Shown: one piece after another, positions 1-11,794 of the stretch
Numbering within the stretch: the stretch's first letter is position 1
How the letters are laid out: every line of letters begins with the position of its first letter
Source of the DNA: Fragum whitleyi
Taxonomy: Eukaryota; Mollusca; Bivalvia; Cardiida; Cardiidae
NCBI GenBank assembly: GCA_948146395.1
Contig: OX411543.1
Coordinates: 37,529,058-37,593,057 of the forward strand
Direction: 5' to 3'
DNA length: 64,000 nucleotides
Translations under genes and position numbers: made by a program
The notes under the pieces: generated by a model
Databases searched by the model: none
Told to the model about the DNA's origin: nothing
The model's input: the letters and a program-made list of their open reading frames with translations, nothing else

Positions 1-1411
1 CCAGGGCAGGCTTTGGCTGATTTTCAGCTCAAGCCCTACATATTTTTTGGGGTCTTTTCTGACCTTTTTTACTTCTGTTTGCCTTGTTATCTTGTGGTAT
101 CTTGCTGGCATATCTAAAGCACAGTTAGTTTAATTGATCATGTAAATTCTGCTTCATCACTCATTGTCACATCAGTGGTTTTATGTGACTGCAATATTAT
201 TGCAATGTTGCTTAGTGTATTCAAGAACAAGGCACATACAGGTTAAGCTGTGTTAAGGGGGACAGGTAGGAAAAAAATAATTAGATGTATATATTTGTGG
301 CCTATGGTGACAACTGACAAGATAAAATATGTGAAAGAAACGCTTTTAAAAATTGTCTGATGTTAAAAAGTGTTAAAATATAGGGCGTCCAGAACAGATA
401 TTGCTCTACACAATTAAAGCTTTTTGATACTATAAAAGTTAGCTTTGGTTATGAAATTTGAATTGCTATCCAACTAATCTTATCCTCTACTGGTAAACAA
501 ATTATACTAATTTTTGGCTTTTGAAAGATTTCATTAGGTTGGTTTGATTGCCAACTTCCATTATGGTAACAAAACAAGGTTCTAGTTTACTAGATTATCT
601 TATTTTGTTTTAAGATCTTAGAATTAAAGTATAGTGGAAGAAAAAAGTATAGTGGTCATTTATAGTTTGAATTTGCAATTAAATAAATTTTAAATTGTTT
701 ATCTCTTCTCTTTTTCATGTACATAACTATATACGATAATATCCTGCAGTGATGTAGATCATTTCATTTAAACCATCGTACCTGTGTGAGAAAGTCGATC
801 AAGATGATACATTTTTACACTGAGGCTTGATTTTGTGTGTGATATTAATGGGTTAATTTACATATATACCTTCCCCCTGAGTGAGTGTGGTTTTACACCT
901 AGTCACATAAAGGTGAGAAAATATTGCTGCAGGATAATCATTGATTTTGATAAAAATACAAATTAGCCAAAAAGAGACAATTGATTCGTTACGCATGAAG
1001 CTACAGTCTCACAATGCTTTAAGCAATGTTTATTTGAAAGCTTTGGTATATTATCAAAATGAAAAGAAAACTTAGAATTGGTAAAAAAAGACTAACAGAC
1101 TGAAAGAAGACTCATTTAGTGAAAATTCTAAGATAGTCTGTCTGTTTAATAGTTAAACGTGAAGTTTCAAGAAGCTGTCTCATTATGCTTTATCAAGCTA
1201 TGTTAACTTGTTAGTAAAGATTGGTTATGACAAAAAATATTTTGTGAAAATGGGAAAAATGACTAATTTAGAGGGATTTAAAGTCAATCTAATATCAATA
1301 AAAACATTTTCAAAGTTTCTATGTTGGTGGCGATTTTAAAATATGTTGTTCTTTTTCGTGGGTAAAATTTTACCTTACATGTTAACATTTAATATGTAAA
1401 GAATTGCAAGA

Positions 1412-1740
1412 GTGTGTGTGTGTGTATTTGTAGGATTTAGGTCCCTCCGTGCTCTAGGCATATATGGTATGGACCATGAGAGAGAAAGAAGCGGATACAA
1501 GGAGATCCGGGTTCATACGCCCCTAGCTCTGCTACGAAAAGACCTCCTTGGTTCTTTAACGTGCCCAGTGTAAAGCACCGATACACGCGATGCTACCTCT
1601 GGGTTTCTTACCAGTTCACTTCTAGTTGGGCGGAGGATAGCAAAAATCCTTGAAAATTCCTGCCGCGTTCGGGATTCGAACCACGGACCTTAGGATTGGT
1701 AGTCTTGTGTTTTACCACTAGACCACCGAGCCGCCCTAAA
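1412..1740 (-). mobile_element. tRNA-headed SINE with 10-bp target duplication (family C)
   Basis: Read on the minus strand it starts with a tRNA-like head (ggcggctcggtggtctagtg) with box A and a good box B (ggttcgaatcc), continues through a body containing gttaaagaaccaagg, and ends in a (CA)n tail (TG repeat at 1413-1424). AATTGCAAGA occurs on both sides (1402-1411 and 1741-1750), which fits target-primed integration. The head is a SINE promoter, not a functional tRNA gene. Confidence 0.85.
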
Positions 1741-2099
1741 AATTGCAAGAAGATGCATCAGATCAATTTATGTGTGCCATGGTTAATGTGTGAAAAGTCC
1801 ATGCAATCCCTATTAATGACGTAAGAATTATGAATGAAGATGCGTAATTCTTTGTAATTTAGTGAGAAAGGATCGTACCTTAACCCATTTATTGTTGACG
1901 GCATCTTTAATCATTCCGTTCTTTATGGATGTCATATTTGAACTTATTACTTTAATCCCGCCATAAGTATGATAATGCCCATTTATTTCATTCCCAGATT
2001 CAGTGTAAAAACCTTGCATAATTATGGTCTTTGTGATTCTAAAACATTGTAACTACAGCTTGTAAAAATCTGTAGTAAGTATTATCCATGATTAATGCC

Positions 2100-2420
2100 C
2101 TGGCAGGGTGGAGCCAAAGTAACGGGTCGTTGCACTTAAGGTTACGAGAAATCAGCTTTTATCTAAAATAACTCGAGACCTTAAATCATAGATTGGTTAC
2201 CAAATCCTCGTAACTTCAGCTTAATTAAGCTGAAGTTACGAGGCCTTGGTAACCAAACAATGAAATGTGTTCACTCTCTCAAAGCCTTTGAATCCTTTAG
2301 GTTTTAGGATACAGTTATTTGCATGCATTAACGATGATTACCGACTAAAATTTGAAAGAACCCAAAGTATTTAAAAGTAAACTCGCCAATTTACATCATG
2401 ATTAAGCCCCGCCCTGCCAG
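2100..2420. mobile_element. Short inverted-repeat element with nested hairpin
   Basis: Ends are inverted copies: CTGGCAGGGTGGAGC at the left and GCCCCGCCCTGCCAG at the right. The middle contains a long hairpin at 2196-2258 whose arms (ggttaccaaatcctcgtaac and complement) meet at cttaattaag. The same aaccttgtaactacagctt hairpin recurs near 25150-25200 and 41365-41420, so the hairpin is a separate repeat family. No coding capacity. Confidence 0.55.
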
Positions 2421-2769
2421 TTCATTAATTACGCAGAATAAACAAGGTTTTGGAACTACAAAATATATATGTAAATTATAGGTAAATTTGACTTCAATCC
2501 TTAACATTGTTTAAAAGAAATACTCCTGCTGTATAAAAGTTTTTGTAGGAAGTGTAGACTAAGATCAGCTTGCACAGATAGATAGTCTAATCTTAACCTC
2601 CACTGCTTGCTCCCTACTTACCGTGAGGAAAACCTGTACTTGACTCTCTTGCACTGAATGCCAGTCTTAAATGAAGATGCTCAGTATATATTAATCTTGG
2701 TTTATCAGGGAATCTGGCTTTAAATTCCAAATCATCAAACTTAAGTTTTGTTACTTTGTCTATTTTCAG

Positions 2770-2918
2770 AGTTAACAGGCAAACAGATATTCCATGGTGA
2801 CGAAACATTTACAGACTATTTTAAGATATTGAAAGAGGAAAATACGTACATGCTAGTTGGGGCCAGAAATAAACTCTTCAATATTAGTTATCAAACCTTG
2901 ACGGAAGATCAAGAACGG
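2770..2918 (+). CDS. Sema1a: Semaphorin exon a: start of sema domain
   Basis: Internal exon bounded by a pyrimidine-rich acceptor (tctattttcag) and donor GTATGT. It begins with the last two bases of a split codon, then encodes 49 residues starting LTGKQIFHGDETFTDYF and ending LTEDQER, and leaves phase 0. The GDETFTDYFKIL, YMLVGARNKLFNIS portion is blade 1 of the seven-blade sema propeller; VGARN followed by a hydrophobic residue is a family hallmark. NIS is a possible N-glycosylation site. The preceding exon with signal peptide lies more than 2.7 kb upstream, outside the window. Confidence 0.93.
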
Positions 2919-3652
2919 GTATGTTTCTTCCAATATTGAGTTCAAGATAAAAGTATTTTTCATAAAAAAAATTGGAATAAATTAATATTTGGAACAGACG
3001 CAAAAATGAAATAGAGTGTGAAAATTCTGTTGTCTTAAGGTAGTGGAACAGTAATAGTTGCGTAACATATCGGAACTCATGATCTTTCACAATGTTAACC
3101 GAGGTTTCCTGATGAAAATCATTGGGACCTTGGTTAACACTGTTAAAGTTCATTACTTCCGAAACATTGTGGAACTTTTATGGGTCCACTACCTTGATAT
3201 TAAATTCATTTGATGAACATGATGTGAAAAAATAGTCAATGGAAAAGACGGGAACATGAATAAAAGCCTGTGAAAATTTTGTTGTCAAAATTATAACATG
3301 ATGATACTAAGAGATCTAAGCATTGTAAATTCATGCGATATTTCAGTTTCCCTCATCCTACATGAATCAACCATCAAGAAATGTTACAGACATCCAAACT
3401 ATGGAATGTACCACATTTGAAAAAAAAATGCAGTGTTGAAAATTACAAACTTATTATAATATCTAGTAGAATACATTGAGAAAAAAAGCTAATTGCTTGT
3501 AACAAGTATTTTCTCATTTGCCATAAAAAGTTTTCTTCACACATTTCATTAGAGCCATAGATTATGATATCAGATATTGTTCTAAAATCAGTTATAATAA
3601 TGTTACATGCTCAGGTTGATGGTTGTTTGAATAATATTGACTTTTCTTTCAG
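2919..3652 (+). other. Intron a-b
   Basis: A 734-base intron. It carries one GGTAGTGG foldback element (3035-3196); the remaining sequence is AT-rich with no recognisable feature. Confidence 0.8.
3035..3196. mobile_element. GGTAGTGG foldback MITE, copy 1
   Basis: An almost complete palindrome of about 160 bases. Left end TTAAGGTAGTGGAACAGTAA, right end GGGTCCACTACCTTGA; the two arms meet around gatgaaaatcat. Left flank TTAA. The same element recurs at 5804, 12229, 18246 and 25197. It has no coding capacity and is a non-autonomous foldback or MITE. Confidence 0.85.
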
Positions 3653-3718
3653 AGTATAGAATGGTACCCCCTAGAAAAAGACCAGTCAGGATGCAAAATT
3701 CGGGAACCAGATATGGCC
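3653..3718 (+). CDS. Sema1a: Semaphorin exon b: short sema-domain exon
   Basis: A 66-base exon in phase 0 on both sides, 22 codons reading SIEWYPLEKDQSGCKIREPDMA. The acceptor is cttttctttcag and the donor GTAAGT. It supplies the W(Y/T)xP...C segment between blade 1 and the CQNFI motif; the Cys probably forms one of the sema-domain disulfides. Reading through the donor gives a longer false ORF ending in stop near 3922; the in-phase GTAAGT and the next exon's match show that the exon ends at 3718. Confidence 0.9.
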
Positions 3719-4059
3719 GTAAGTATCCATGTGAAGTTGGCAACATTCAGGATCTGCACATTAGAATTAACAAATTTTCAAAACAGTAATATAAGTAGAG
3801 ATGGTCTGGGTCTGTGGAAATACGAGTTTTCTCCACTTGTCCCTGGACAATTTAAAGCAGATTTTCTACTCATCCAGGATCAAAATGAACTTGTCCGCTA
3901 CAGAGTAAATAGAAAAAATTGAAAAAGAAACATTGCCTTTTGATGAAGAAAATGCTGGTATCCCGCATTTTCTTCATTAAAAACAATGTTTTCTACCCTA
4001 TGATATGAACATTAGGATGATTTCTCTCTTAATTCTTTTAAGTAGCATTACAAGATTTG

Positions 4060-5180
4060 CCCTGGTATTTACTTGTCCTTGGACAAGTGGCTTAGAAAAA
4101 TTTACTTGTCTGCAAGTACGAGGGTGAATCAAAAATTACGTAGACTAGCGTTGCAGAAATTTTGACCTCACAGACTTTGAAGAGAAAACTACATTGTTAT
4201 CAAATTGAGGCATTTTTCTTTTTGTTGTGTAAATTTGGATGAAATCCAAATAGTTGGTCACCTGTAGCAACCATTCTAAACCATGTAGTCATTTGGTACT
4301 GGCACACAGTAACGACGTCGATATGACGCTGTGGTATTGATAAGTTCGGTCTTGAAAGTCAGCACTTTTCAAAATACTCAACTCAACAATAAACACGATT
4401 TCTGCATGACCTTTCCATTGGATAAGTACTATTTTCATATCCATCTGATCAAAAACGATGATCTTAAATGTGTAATGTGTCTAAACAATTCTGAACTGAT
4501 GTTGTTCTGTGACAATAACAGATTAAACACCACGTAGACGTTTTCCATTCGCAAAGTGTCATCCTTCAGAAACACTCTCCATTCTCAAACAAACCTTTTA
4601 AACCATTTAAAAAGAAGGTATCTGCTTACATTTGAAGACCTTTTACCATATTTTATCATTTAAACCACTCGATTGGGTTTTCCATAGGTCCAGTAGAACT
4701 TTATTATTGTCTGGTTGTCTCTTGCTGTGCCGGTGCTGTCCTTTTGAAGTTCAAAAATTGAAGCGTGTCCTTAGTTTACTGCATTTAAATTTGAAAAAAG
4801 CGAATGGATTATGCTTAAATTTTAAATATCCTAACTCATCGTCAACACGTAATTAGGCGAAGTTTGGAAGTGTTCGGTCCAAATTGAGGGGACAATTACG
4901 GGTAGTAACACTAGGAAGTAACGTTACAAAATGGGTTGCGCCGGTAGCAACTCCCCAGGTATATCAATTGTTGGATTATTTACGTCAGAGTCATAGCAGA
5001 CTCTTGTAAATTTGATATTTTGTCAACATTAAATGATTTGAGACATGTGCAAAATTTCATTGATTTCCGTCGGGAAATACCAAAGTTATAGTAAAAGTCC
5101 ATGTATTTTTTGATCCACCCTCGTACAAAAGCCCGAGTCGGACAAGTCGGGCATGGGAATTCCACACCCCTGGTCAGGGG
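4060..5180. mobile_element. Repeat R (CACACCCCTG ends), interrupted by a mariner-type element
   Basis: The halves at 4060-4116 (tttacttgtccttggacaag) and 5126-5180 (gacaagtcgggcatgggaat, tccacacccctg) belong to one element. An uninterrupted copy in the other orientation lies at 63304-63538. The mariner-type element at 4117-5125 splits this copy, so R was present first. Confidence 0.6.
4117..5125. mobile_element. Degenerate mariner/Tc1-type element
   Basis: Terminal inverted repeats of about 28 bases: TACGAGGGTGAATCAAAAAT on the left and the complement of TACGAGGGTGGATCAAAAAA on the right, both beginning at a TA dinucleotide as expected for Tc1/mariner target duplication. The ~1 kb length fits a mariner. 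On the minus strand the interior is riddled with stops; only a weak resemblance to a mariner N-terminal region is visible around 4560-4620, so any transposase is dead. Subfamily not assigned. Confidence 0.65.
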
Positions 5181-5803
5181 CACATATTATGGGAGTCATT
5201 TTGATTTGAAATTGAACATTCTACTTTTATCTCCGTGCTTTCGTGACAATTCAAATCCTAAGTGTATCGTTCTTATGTCCATTCCTTTACCAAATTGAAA
5301 ACTTATGACTATTTACTCCTCTTGTAGAAAATTCTTCTATTTAACAAAGTAAAAGTGTTGGGGAATATAATTTTTGCGCAAAGGCGTAAATAATGATAAT
5401 GCACATACCTTAATCAAAAGTCTGAGGAAAAGAGCAAACATTATGGACAAATGTAAAAGATCTAAAACAATGTGAATTAAATGACATAATTTGATACCAT
5501 AATCATCAATAAAATGGCCATAATTTATCAAACAATTGCTACCCCATGGCGAAAAATTATACAGCCACTTTAAGTTCTCAATTTTCTTCTCAAATTTGGA
5601 AGCAGAGAATATTCTATGTTGTTGATACAAAGATTATTGAAACAAGTTTGCTTTTACATTGAAGATCATAAAGGAGTCTAAGAATTTTCAAGAGAGGCTT
5701 ATATTTGAAATACGTAATAGGAAAGAAAGACTAAGAATCCAAAATCCTGTATTTATTCCCTAATATCCATCTTTGTTGTTATATATAAATCCTATCTTTT
5801 CAT

Positions 5804-5953
5804 AAAGTAGTGGACCCATTGTAGTTCTGCAACATTTCTGAACTCATGATCTTTAACAATGTTAACCAATAAAATCATTAGGAAACCTCTTTTAACACTT
5901 AAAGTTCATGACTTCCTAAACATTGAAGAACTAGTTTAGGTCTTATACCTTAA
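5804..5953. mobile_element. GGTAGTGG foldback MITE, copy 2 (worn)
   Basis: Left part taaagtagtggacccattgt is clear. The arms share atgatctttaacaatgttaac and its counterpart, and the right end has decayed to tcttatacctta. Confidence 0.7.
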
Positions 5954-6076
5954 AATTTCTTTCTGTCAGCAAAACAACAGGTATAAAGTTGAAAACAGAA
6001 TGAGAAGGTTTAAGCGTCCGACTAAGTAAGAAGTTGAGAAAAAGAAAACTTGGGTATCACCCTTTTGAAAAATCGT

Positions 6077-6155
6077 ATTGATGGCTCTACGCAAAACAGT
6101 TGTAACTGCCTATGAATATATAGGCAGTTACAACTGGTTAGCGCTGAGCCATCAA
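6077..6155. repeat. CAGTTGTAACTGCC hairpin repeat, copy 1
   Basis: Near-perfect hairpin of about 78 bases: gatggctc...aacagttgtaactgcctat on the left, its complement on the right ending gagccatcaat. Copies at 7119, 22321, 53994, 54240 and 57240, plus a half copy at 39795-39852 (tttgtgcaaaacagttgtaa). Probably a very short foldback transposon; no coding potential. Confidence 0.8.
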
Positions 6156-6879
6156 TAATTATTGTGTAGTGTATCAGTTTGCATACTCCTTATTAGGTTG
6201 CAGCCATATACTCATGACCTTGGGCCCCTTTTCCTGTTTTGGCAAAGGATTTAGATATCTATCAATTTTTGTCTGTCTCTTACTTAAAGTGATTTTGATT
6301 ACAATCTAAAAGATTTAAGAGATATGATATCAGTAGATGAAATTACTAAACCTTCTATTTCAGTAAGTAATGATGATAAATCTTTATTTTGACAACAAAT
6401 TTTCAAACAATGAAATTAATTCTAGATGACCAATATTATTTGTTTAGGCTTATATGGTGCTTTTATGCTTTCCTGCAAATTGTTTTCTTTAATCCAATTT
6501 GATATTTGTCAATGGAGAAAAAATAAATTGATTAGTTAAATAATTCTATCTACATCAATGCCTGAACTTTCTATATAAACCAATTTGGTATGTTTTTGTC
6601 TTTGATTCAAAATTATTGAAATTTTGCAAAAATAGAATTAAAAACCCCCACAAATTTTTGCTTAGAGAGATAGAAAAAAAAACACCATCCCTGAGACATA
6701 AGGCATATAAAAAAGATGAAATAGAATGTTAAAAGAAAGTGAGGACATGCATCCTCAAATTAGAATAATGGGAGTAAATTACAACTAATTATTGAAGACA
6801 TTATCCTAATAGAGAGACAATCACTGATTACTGCAGAAATAAATAGATTCTCTCTCCATGGCAAATTTTGGGTCCTGAC

Positions 6880-7090
6880 CAACTTTCTTTTGTAGTACAG
6901 AGCCAAATACAGATAGAAGGTGCATTTTGATTTAAGATCAAAATATTACAAAAAATATTCATCAATCGTATGTTGTTGGTACTCATTAGAATCATCACTC
7001 ATGAGATTCATCTCATTGAGATGATTCAAATGAGTACATTCATTGAGGAATAAAGATTTTAGACTGGCTTTGCCTCTCTTATCTGTATCT
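6880..7090. mobile_element. GTGGGTACTCATTTGAAT foldback, copy 1
   Basis: About 210 bases with a central hairpin around cattgagatgattcaaatga and outer parts resembling a complement of each other (cagagccaaatacagataga on the left; ttatctgtatctgg on the right). Related copies at 40315, 43315, 44510 and 63776, and a fragment at 11495-11540. Confidence 0.65.
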
Positions 7091-7118
7091 GGAAATAGGC
7101 AGGGAATTTCCAACATTT

Positions 7119-7195
7119 CGATGGCTCAGCGCGAAACAGTTGTAACTCCCTATAAACATATAGGGAGTTACAACTGTTTCGTGCTGAGCCATCAA
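7119..7195. repeat. CAGTTGTAACTGCC hairpin repeat, copy 2
   Basis: Hairpin with arms cgatggctcagcgcgaaaca and complement; the loop is tataaacatata. It is nearly perfect, suggesting recent activity or gene conversion between the arms. Confidence 0.8.
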
Positions 7196-7798
7196 TTTGT
7201 TCTCCCATCAATGGGTGGATAATGGTTAATCAAAGTGGGATGAGCAGCTGGCGCTAGAGACTGGGATACTGTTGTGAGAAAAACAAGATTCCATGGTTAA
7301 GTGTTCCAGCAATTATGACTTGAAGACTTACAGAAAATAGTTATGAAATGAACTAATACGAATTCATATTTTCAAAATGTCAGGTTGTCATTTGATTAAT
7401 CTGCATGGAAAATTTACTGTGTAATTTACCTTTACTTTGAATGTTTGGCATTTAAATGAAATTTTCCTTTAACATTATCTTAACTTAGATAGATACAATT
7501 ATATGGTTGCTTAACACAAATACAATTATAGTTTACTAATTCATTTATAATTCTATTTCAATTTCTTTGTAAGGGGCACTTACAACAGTTTTGCAATTAC
7601 TTATTGTTTGCTCTGTACTTTTGTTGGTGTCCGTCTAAAAAAAAAAATCTTGCTTATTACACTGTGCTCTTGGTCTACAGGTGTTGGGTTGAGCCCACAT
7701 TGAGTCACAATTCTCTAATACTACTGATCACTTACTATTAGCCAACTGACCAATAACTATCCCTGCTCTAAAGTGGGAGGAGCAGCTGGTGGCTTCAA

Positions 7799-8180
7799 TC
7801 AGGGCTCGTGTTTGACCCTTAAACCAGGGTTTTGACTCTCAAAAATCCCAGATTGACCCTCAAAAATTTTCTGCAGAGGGTCTTTTTGACCCACTAAATT
7901 TCCAGTGGTGCAGCTTATGCAATATAAGATTATATAGGTCACTTATATTCTTCATTCTTTCATACAAAAGATCTATATAAATGAAACAACATAAACAATA
8001 AAGAGTATCTACAATTTATTGTTTATGTTGTTTCAATTATATAGATTACTTTGAATAATAATAATAATAAGTTTGGAGGTTTTGCTCTTTTTGACCCCTA
8101 CAGAAACAGTATTGACCCTCAAAATTATATGTTCAAGGGGTCAATGACTCCCAAATTTACAAAGCTAGCACAAGCCCTGC
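7799..8180. mobile_element. AGGGCTCGTGTTTGACC foldback element, copy 1
   Basis: About 380 bases; starts tcagggctcgtgtttgaccc and ends gctagcacaagccctg, imperfect inverted ends. Interior repeats of the type ttgaccctcaaaaattt and a strong hairpin at 7985-8033 (aaacaacataaacaataaa and complement). A second copy is at 41992-42371. Confidence 0.75.
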
Positions 8181-8680
8181 TTCGATGTTGTGGTGGTGTG
8201 AGAATTATTTTGAAGTCATAATTAGGTGCATCAGTTCCCTTGATAAATTAAAAAAAAGATTATCTGTTCTTTGTCAAAATGCAAGTAGAATTACAAATTG
8301 AGAAGGAAGAATAGAAATTCAAAATCTGAATAAAAGTGTGATGTTCTAATGAAATCCTTCAAGGTCTTGGAATTTTTTTTACTGAGATTTCTATGCAATT
8401 TTAACTTTCAAATTAATGTTTGAAGCTTTCGATTTCATTTGGCTGTAATTTTTGCCTGGTTTCTCAGATTGAATTCCTAGAACTGCAAACATTTTAACTT
8501 GTAATGGTTAGAACTTCTAAATTAGCATGCTTTCCTTACATTTTGTAACATAACAGCAACTAACTCATTACTAAAGAAACATGCATTTTGATCATCTAGA
8601 TTTATGGAAAACATATTGTGTGATACAGGCATTCACTTTAAACTACTTTAAACCAAAAGAACAAATTACAATTTAACTGT

Positions 8681-8926
8681 TTAACCCTTGTCATGCTGAA
8701 TAAAAGATTTTTGCAAAATCAATGTAAAATCAAAGTGCTAAAAGCACTGGAAATTACCAAATATGAGTGAGTATTGATTTCAGAAATGCATTGTTTTACA
8801 CCTTTCTGGTTTAAAAAAAAATCATGTTATTAAACTGAGATCAGATTGCACATATGTGCAGGCTGATCTTTGTCTTTGCCTCCTGTCAAATCAGAAATAT
8901 TCTGGATTCAGCATGACAAGAGTTAT
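8681..8926. mobile_element. TTAA-type MITE, CCCTTGTCATGCTGAA family, copy 1
   Basis: TTAA followed by CCCTTGTCATGCTGAA at the left and ttcagcatgacaagag at the right; interior arms match (ttaaactgagatcagattgc / aggctgatctttgtct, loop at acatatgtgca). Length about 240. The TTAA target and the CCC terminus suggest a piggyBac-type origin (inference). It lacks any ORF. Confidence 0.85.
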
Positions 8927-9003
8927 AATTTATTTACTGGATCATATTTTAAAATTTTAGCATAAAGTTTCAGGAAGTTGCAATGATTAAGTAATGAAAT
9001 CTT

Positions 9004-9070
9004 AACCCTTATCGTGCAGTTCAAGGCATTTTACTAGTGAAAATGTGCAGTCTGATCTTAGCTTACACTG
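9004..9070. mobile_element. Fragment of CCCTTGTCATG MITE
   Basis: Contains taacccttatcgtgcagttc and gtgcagtctgatcttagctt, matching parts of the MITE family, without a right end. Confidence 0.5.
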
Positions 9071-9138
9071 TCTTTTAATAAGAAGAAAAATAATGTGTTT
9101 GAAAGAAAATTTAATTGTAGGTGGAGGAATAAAGTAAG

Positions 9139-9384
9139 TTAACTCATGTCATGCTGAATAAAAACCATAGCAAAATTGCATGGAAACCAAAGCGCTTAAG
9201 GCACTGAATTCTTTGATTGTGAGTCAGTATTCCTTTCAAAATTTTGTTTTCAAACTTTCCTGGTTAAGGAAGGAAAAATCAGGTGGTGTAGACTAAGACT
9301 AGACTGCACATTATGTGCAGTCTGATCTTTGTCTATACCTCCTGCCAAAACAGAAATATCCTGGATCTAGCATGACAGGGATAA
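9139..9384. mobile_element. CCCTTGTCATG MITE, copy 2
   Basis: Left TTAActcatgtcatgctgaat, right tagcatgacagggataa. Central hairpin tgcacattatgtgca. Diverged ends indicate an older insertion than the 11546 and 23116 copies. Confidence 0.8.
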
Positions 9385-9492
9385 TTCTTAACCAGGAAGC
9401 TCTTTGTAAAATTCTCAGAATTCAAAGTCATAAATACAAAACTAGAAAAACAAATGAATTACTTTAATATAGAAATTTTTCATTCCATATAA

Positions 9493-9768
9493 GCCACCGT
9501 CATAGCTCAGTGGCAGCGCATCAGACAATCAATCTAAAGGTCCCAGGTTCGAATCCCAACGGCGGCACTCTTCTTTTCCGGCTATTTGTCTTCCACAAAT
9601 GGTTTATTAATCATAGACCTATGTGGGATAGTAGCTGAAGGCTAGGAAAAGATGTAATAGTAGTAATAGTGTGAGAAATACCAGGAATCCATTGTAAGAT
9701 GCTCCAGCCACGCAATATTTGAAGGATTGTTGAAAGCAACATAAAACCCCTAAAAATGAATTCAAATT
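9493..9768 (+). mobile_element. tRNA-headed SINE, family A, copy 1
   Basis: Head gccaccgtcatagctcagtg with box B ggttcgaatcc and closing ggcggc resembles a tRNA but its T stem and anticodon stem do not pair properly. The body follows (ctatttgtct, tgggatagtagctgaaggct, gtgctccagcc-like) and it ends ataaaacccc. Direct repeats attccatataa (9482-9492) and attccaaataa (9769-9779) flank it, one mismatch, a decayed target duplication. Confidence 0.85.
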
Positions 9769-10379
9769 ATTCCAAATAAAGATGAAATTAAAAACTGCCT
9801 CATACATTATATTTTCTCAGATTCATTGATGAATGTTACACAATAATCTGTGAAGCATCTCAGTTTTCATGGTTATTCTTGGTCTTTGCTGGTTCAAAGT
9901 GTATTGGTATTGTTGCAACACGCTTAATTTGAACTTGTCATTGTTGATTTTAATTAAATTTGGTCTTCCCATTGTATTTTTATCTGCTGCTTGTACATTT
10001 CACAATTCTCAATTTTCTTTCTTATGAGATTATGAAGTAAATTATGCTAAACCTTGATACTACAGCTTTATCATACATGTATAAGAGAGTTTAATTGCCT
10101 ATTGGAAATTTTTTGTCTACGAAGCAAAATTTTAAAGAAATGAAAAATGGATGATTCTATGGTAAAAATAATCCCATGAAATAGTTAGAAAAATATTGTA
10201 GTTAAGTTTTTTATATCAAGAGAATACAGAAGAATATAGTACTTTACGTTTATATAAGACCTCAAATTAACATTATATGTTAATTCCCTAAAACTAGCAA
10301 CTTTCTAACCAAAATTTGTTTAAAAAAAGAGAAAAAATAATGCATGCGAATTTCACTAAAAACACAATAGATTAATTAG

Positions 10380-10790
10380 CCTTTAAGCTTCATGAATACT
10401 AAGGCATCTTTAGTGGTGCTTAGTTGGGATTGAATTATTGTACAAAATTACACTATAGCAATGACGCAGTCTAATTTAGATCTTTTATGCTGAAAATATG
10501 TCTAGATGGAAGACAGTCTTTAACCCAAAGTTGTGATATATGCCATTAAAGGAGTGTTATGTAGTGCTGATTTAGGAATGAAATACGACTAGATTACACC
10601 ATGCACAAACAACAAGCCAAATAATTGGATTTTTCATGAAGACGTATATGTCTAATTATAGAGACAAATGACACTAAATTTCACTATAAACAGCAATCAC
10701 CGAAGTGCTTGGGTGTCTGAGAGGATGCTTATTTAGGAATGAGATATGGTGCCAATTTGGTCATTGTATTCAAAGAGGTTTCATAGCTCC
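10380..10790. repeat. Possible old tandem repeat, ~160-bp unit
   Basis: Three weakly similar stretches around 10408, 10557 and 10718 share the pattern gcttattt/gatttaggaatgaaata followed by ttacac-like or gccaatttgg-like sequence. The similarity is low and judged by eye only. Confidence 0.3.
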
Positions 10791-11545
10791 TGGTAACTTC
10801 AGGCATACACAATTTGATAGGCATTTCTCCTAAAAAACTGGTCATTTAATCATTTAATCATTTAAATTGTTTAAGTAATATAATTTTTAGAATGATTTGA
10901 TCTAAGAATTGTTTATTTAAGTGTTGAATTTTGGAATTTGACTGTTTCAATCTTTAATGAGCTCTAGTATCTTCTTATTTTGTCCACACTGTCTTTTGTT
11001 GTGGTATTTCTGTAAATTGGGAGTTCCAGAAGTTTATCGGACCATATTTGGGCGATAATGATGTTGTCATTAGTAGGATAGACGTGGAATATTGACGGGT
11101 TCAAGGCAATAATCAGTCGGTATCTGTCAAACGAATCACTGGCCAATTTTCTACTTGTCTCGTACATCTTCGCCAATTTTGTATTAAACCATGTGACTTC
11201 CATGTTGCCAAATGAAAAGACAACGGTAAAACATCAATGTCAAGAAAAAGTAGTTAAACAATAACCAATTTGAATTCTAAAGCCGAAAACATTGAAAATG
11301 AACAAACCTTGCATACAAAAATATGAAGAAGTTGCTTTTTAAAGATTCCTAGTTTTCATAATTATTTCTTCACTTTGTACATTTTGATTTAGTTACAAGT
11401 TTAAGATTCCTTAGAAAATGTTCCAGGTGAAAATGACATTGGAGATATGCTTGAATCATAGGTTTAAAGTTATGAATGATGGAATATTAAAATTTGAAAA
11501 CCAAAATACCCCCTCTATCTGTAGCTCTGTGCAGCAGGTCTAAAA

Positions 11546-11794
11546 TTAACCCTTGTCATGCTGAACCCGGATTCTTCCTGCCTTGGCAGGAGCTATGGAC
11601 AAACATCAGCCTGCACAAATGTGCAGTCTGATGTTTGACCATACCACCTGTTTTTCCATTTTTGAAACCAGAAAAGCTAGAAAATTTTATTTTCAAAATG
11701 AATACCTAGTTACATTTATTGCATCCAGAGCTATGAGCACTTTGATTTTGTTGCAATTTTGCAAAGATTTTTTATTCAGCATGACAAGGGTTAA
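11546..11794. mobile_element. CCCTTGTCATG MITE, copy 3 (intact ends)
   Basis: Perfect TTAA on both sides (11546-11549, 11791-11794), ends CCCTTGTCATGCTGAA and TTCAGCATGACAAGGG. An apparent 76-codon ORF inside is a product of the repeat. It lies 78 bases before exon c. Confidence 0.9.

Larger units (their letters stand above)
1..2769 (+). other. Intron (5' part outside window)
   Basis: Non-coding sequence upstream of exon a. Apart from the SINE at 1412-1740 and the inverted-repeat element at 2100-2420 I see only AT-rich unique-looking DNA. Bases 2520-2600 contain a worn fragment of the CCCTTGTCATG MITE family (gtagactaagatcagc...). The longest ORFs are under 100 codons and show no family resemblance. 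Confidence 0.7.
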
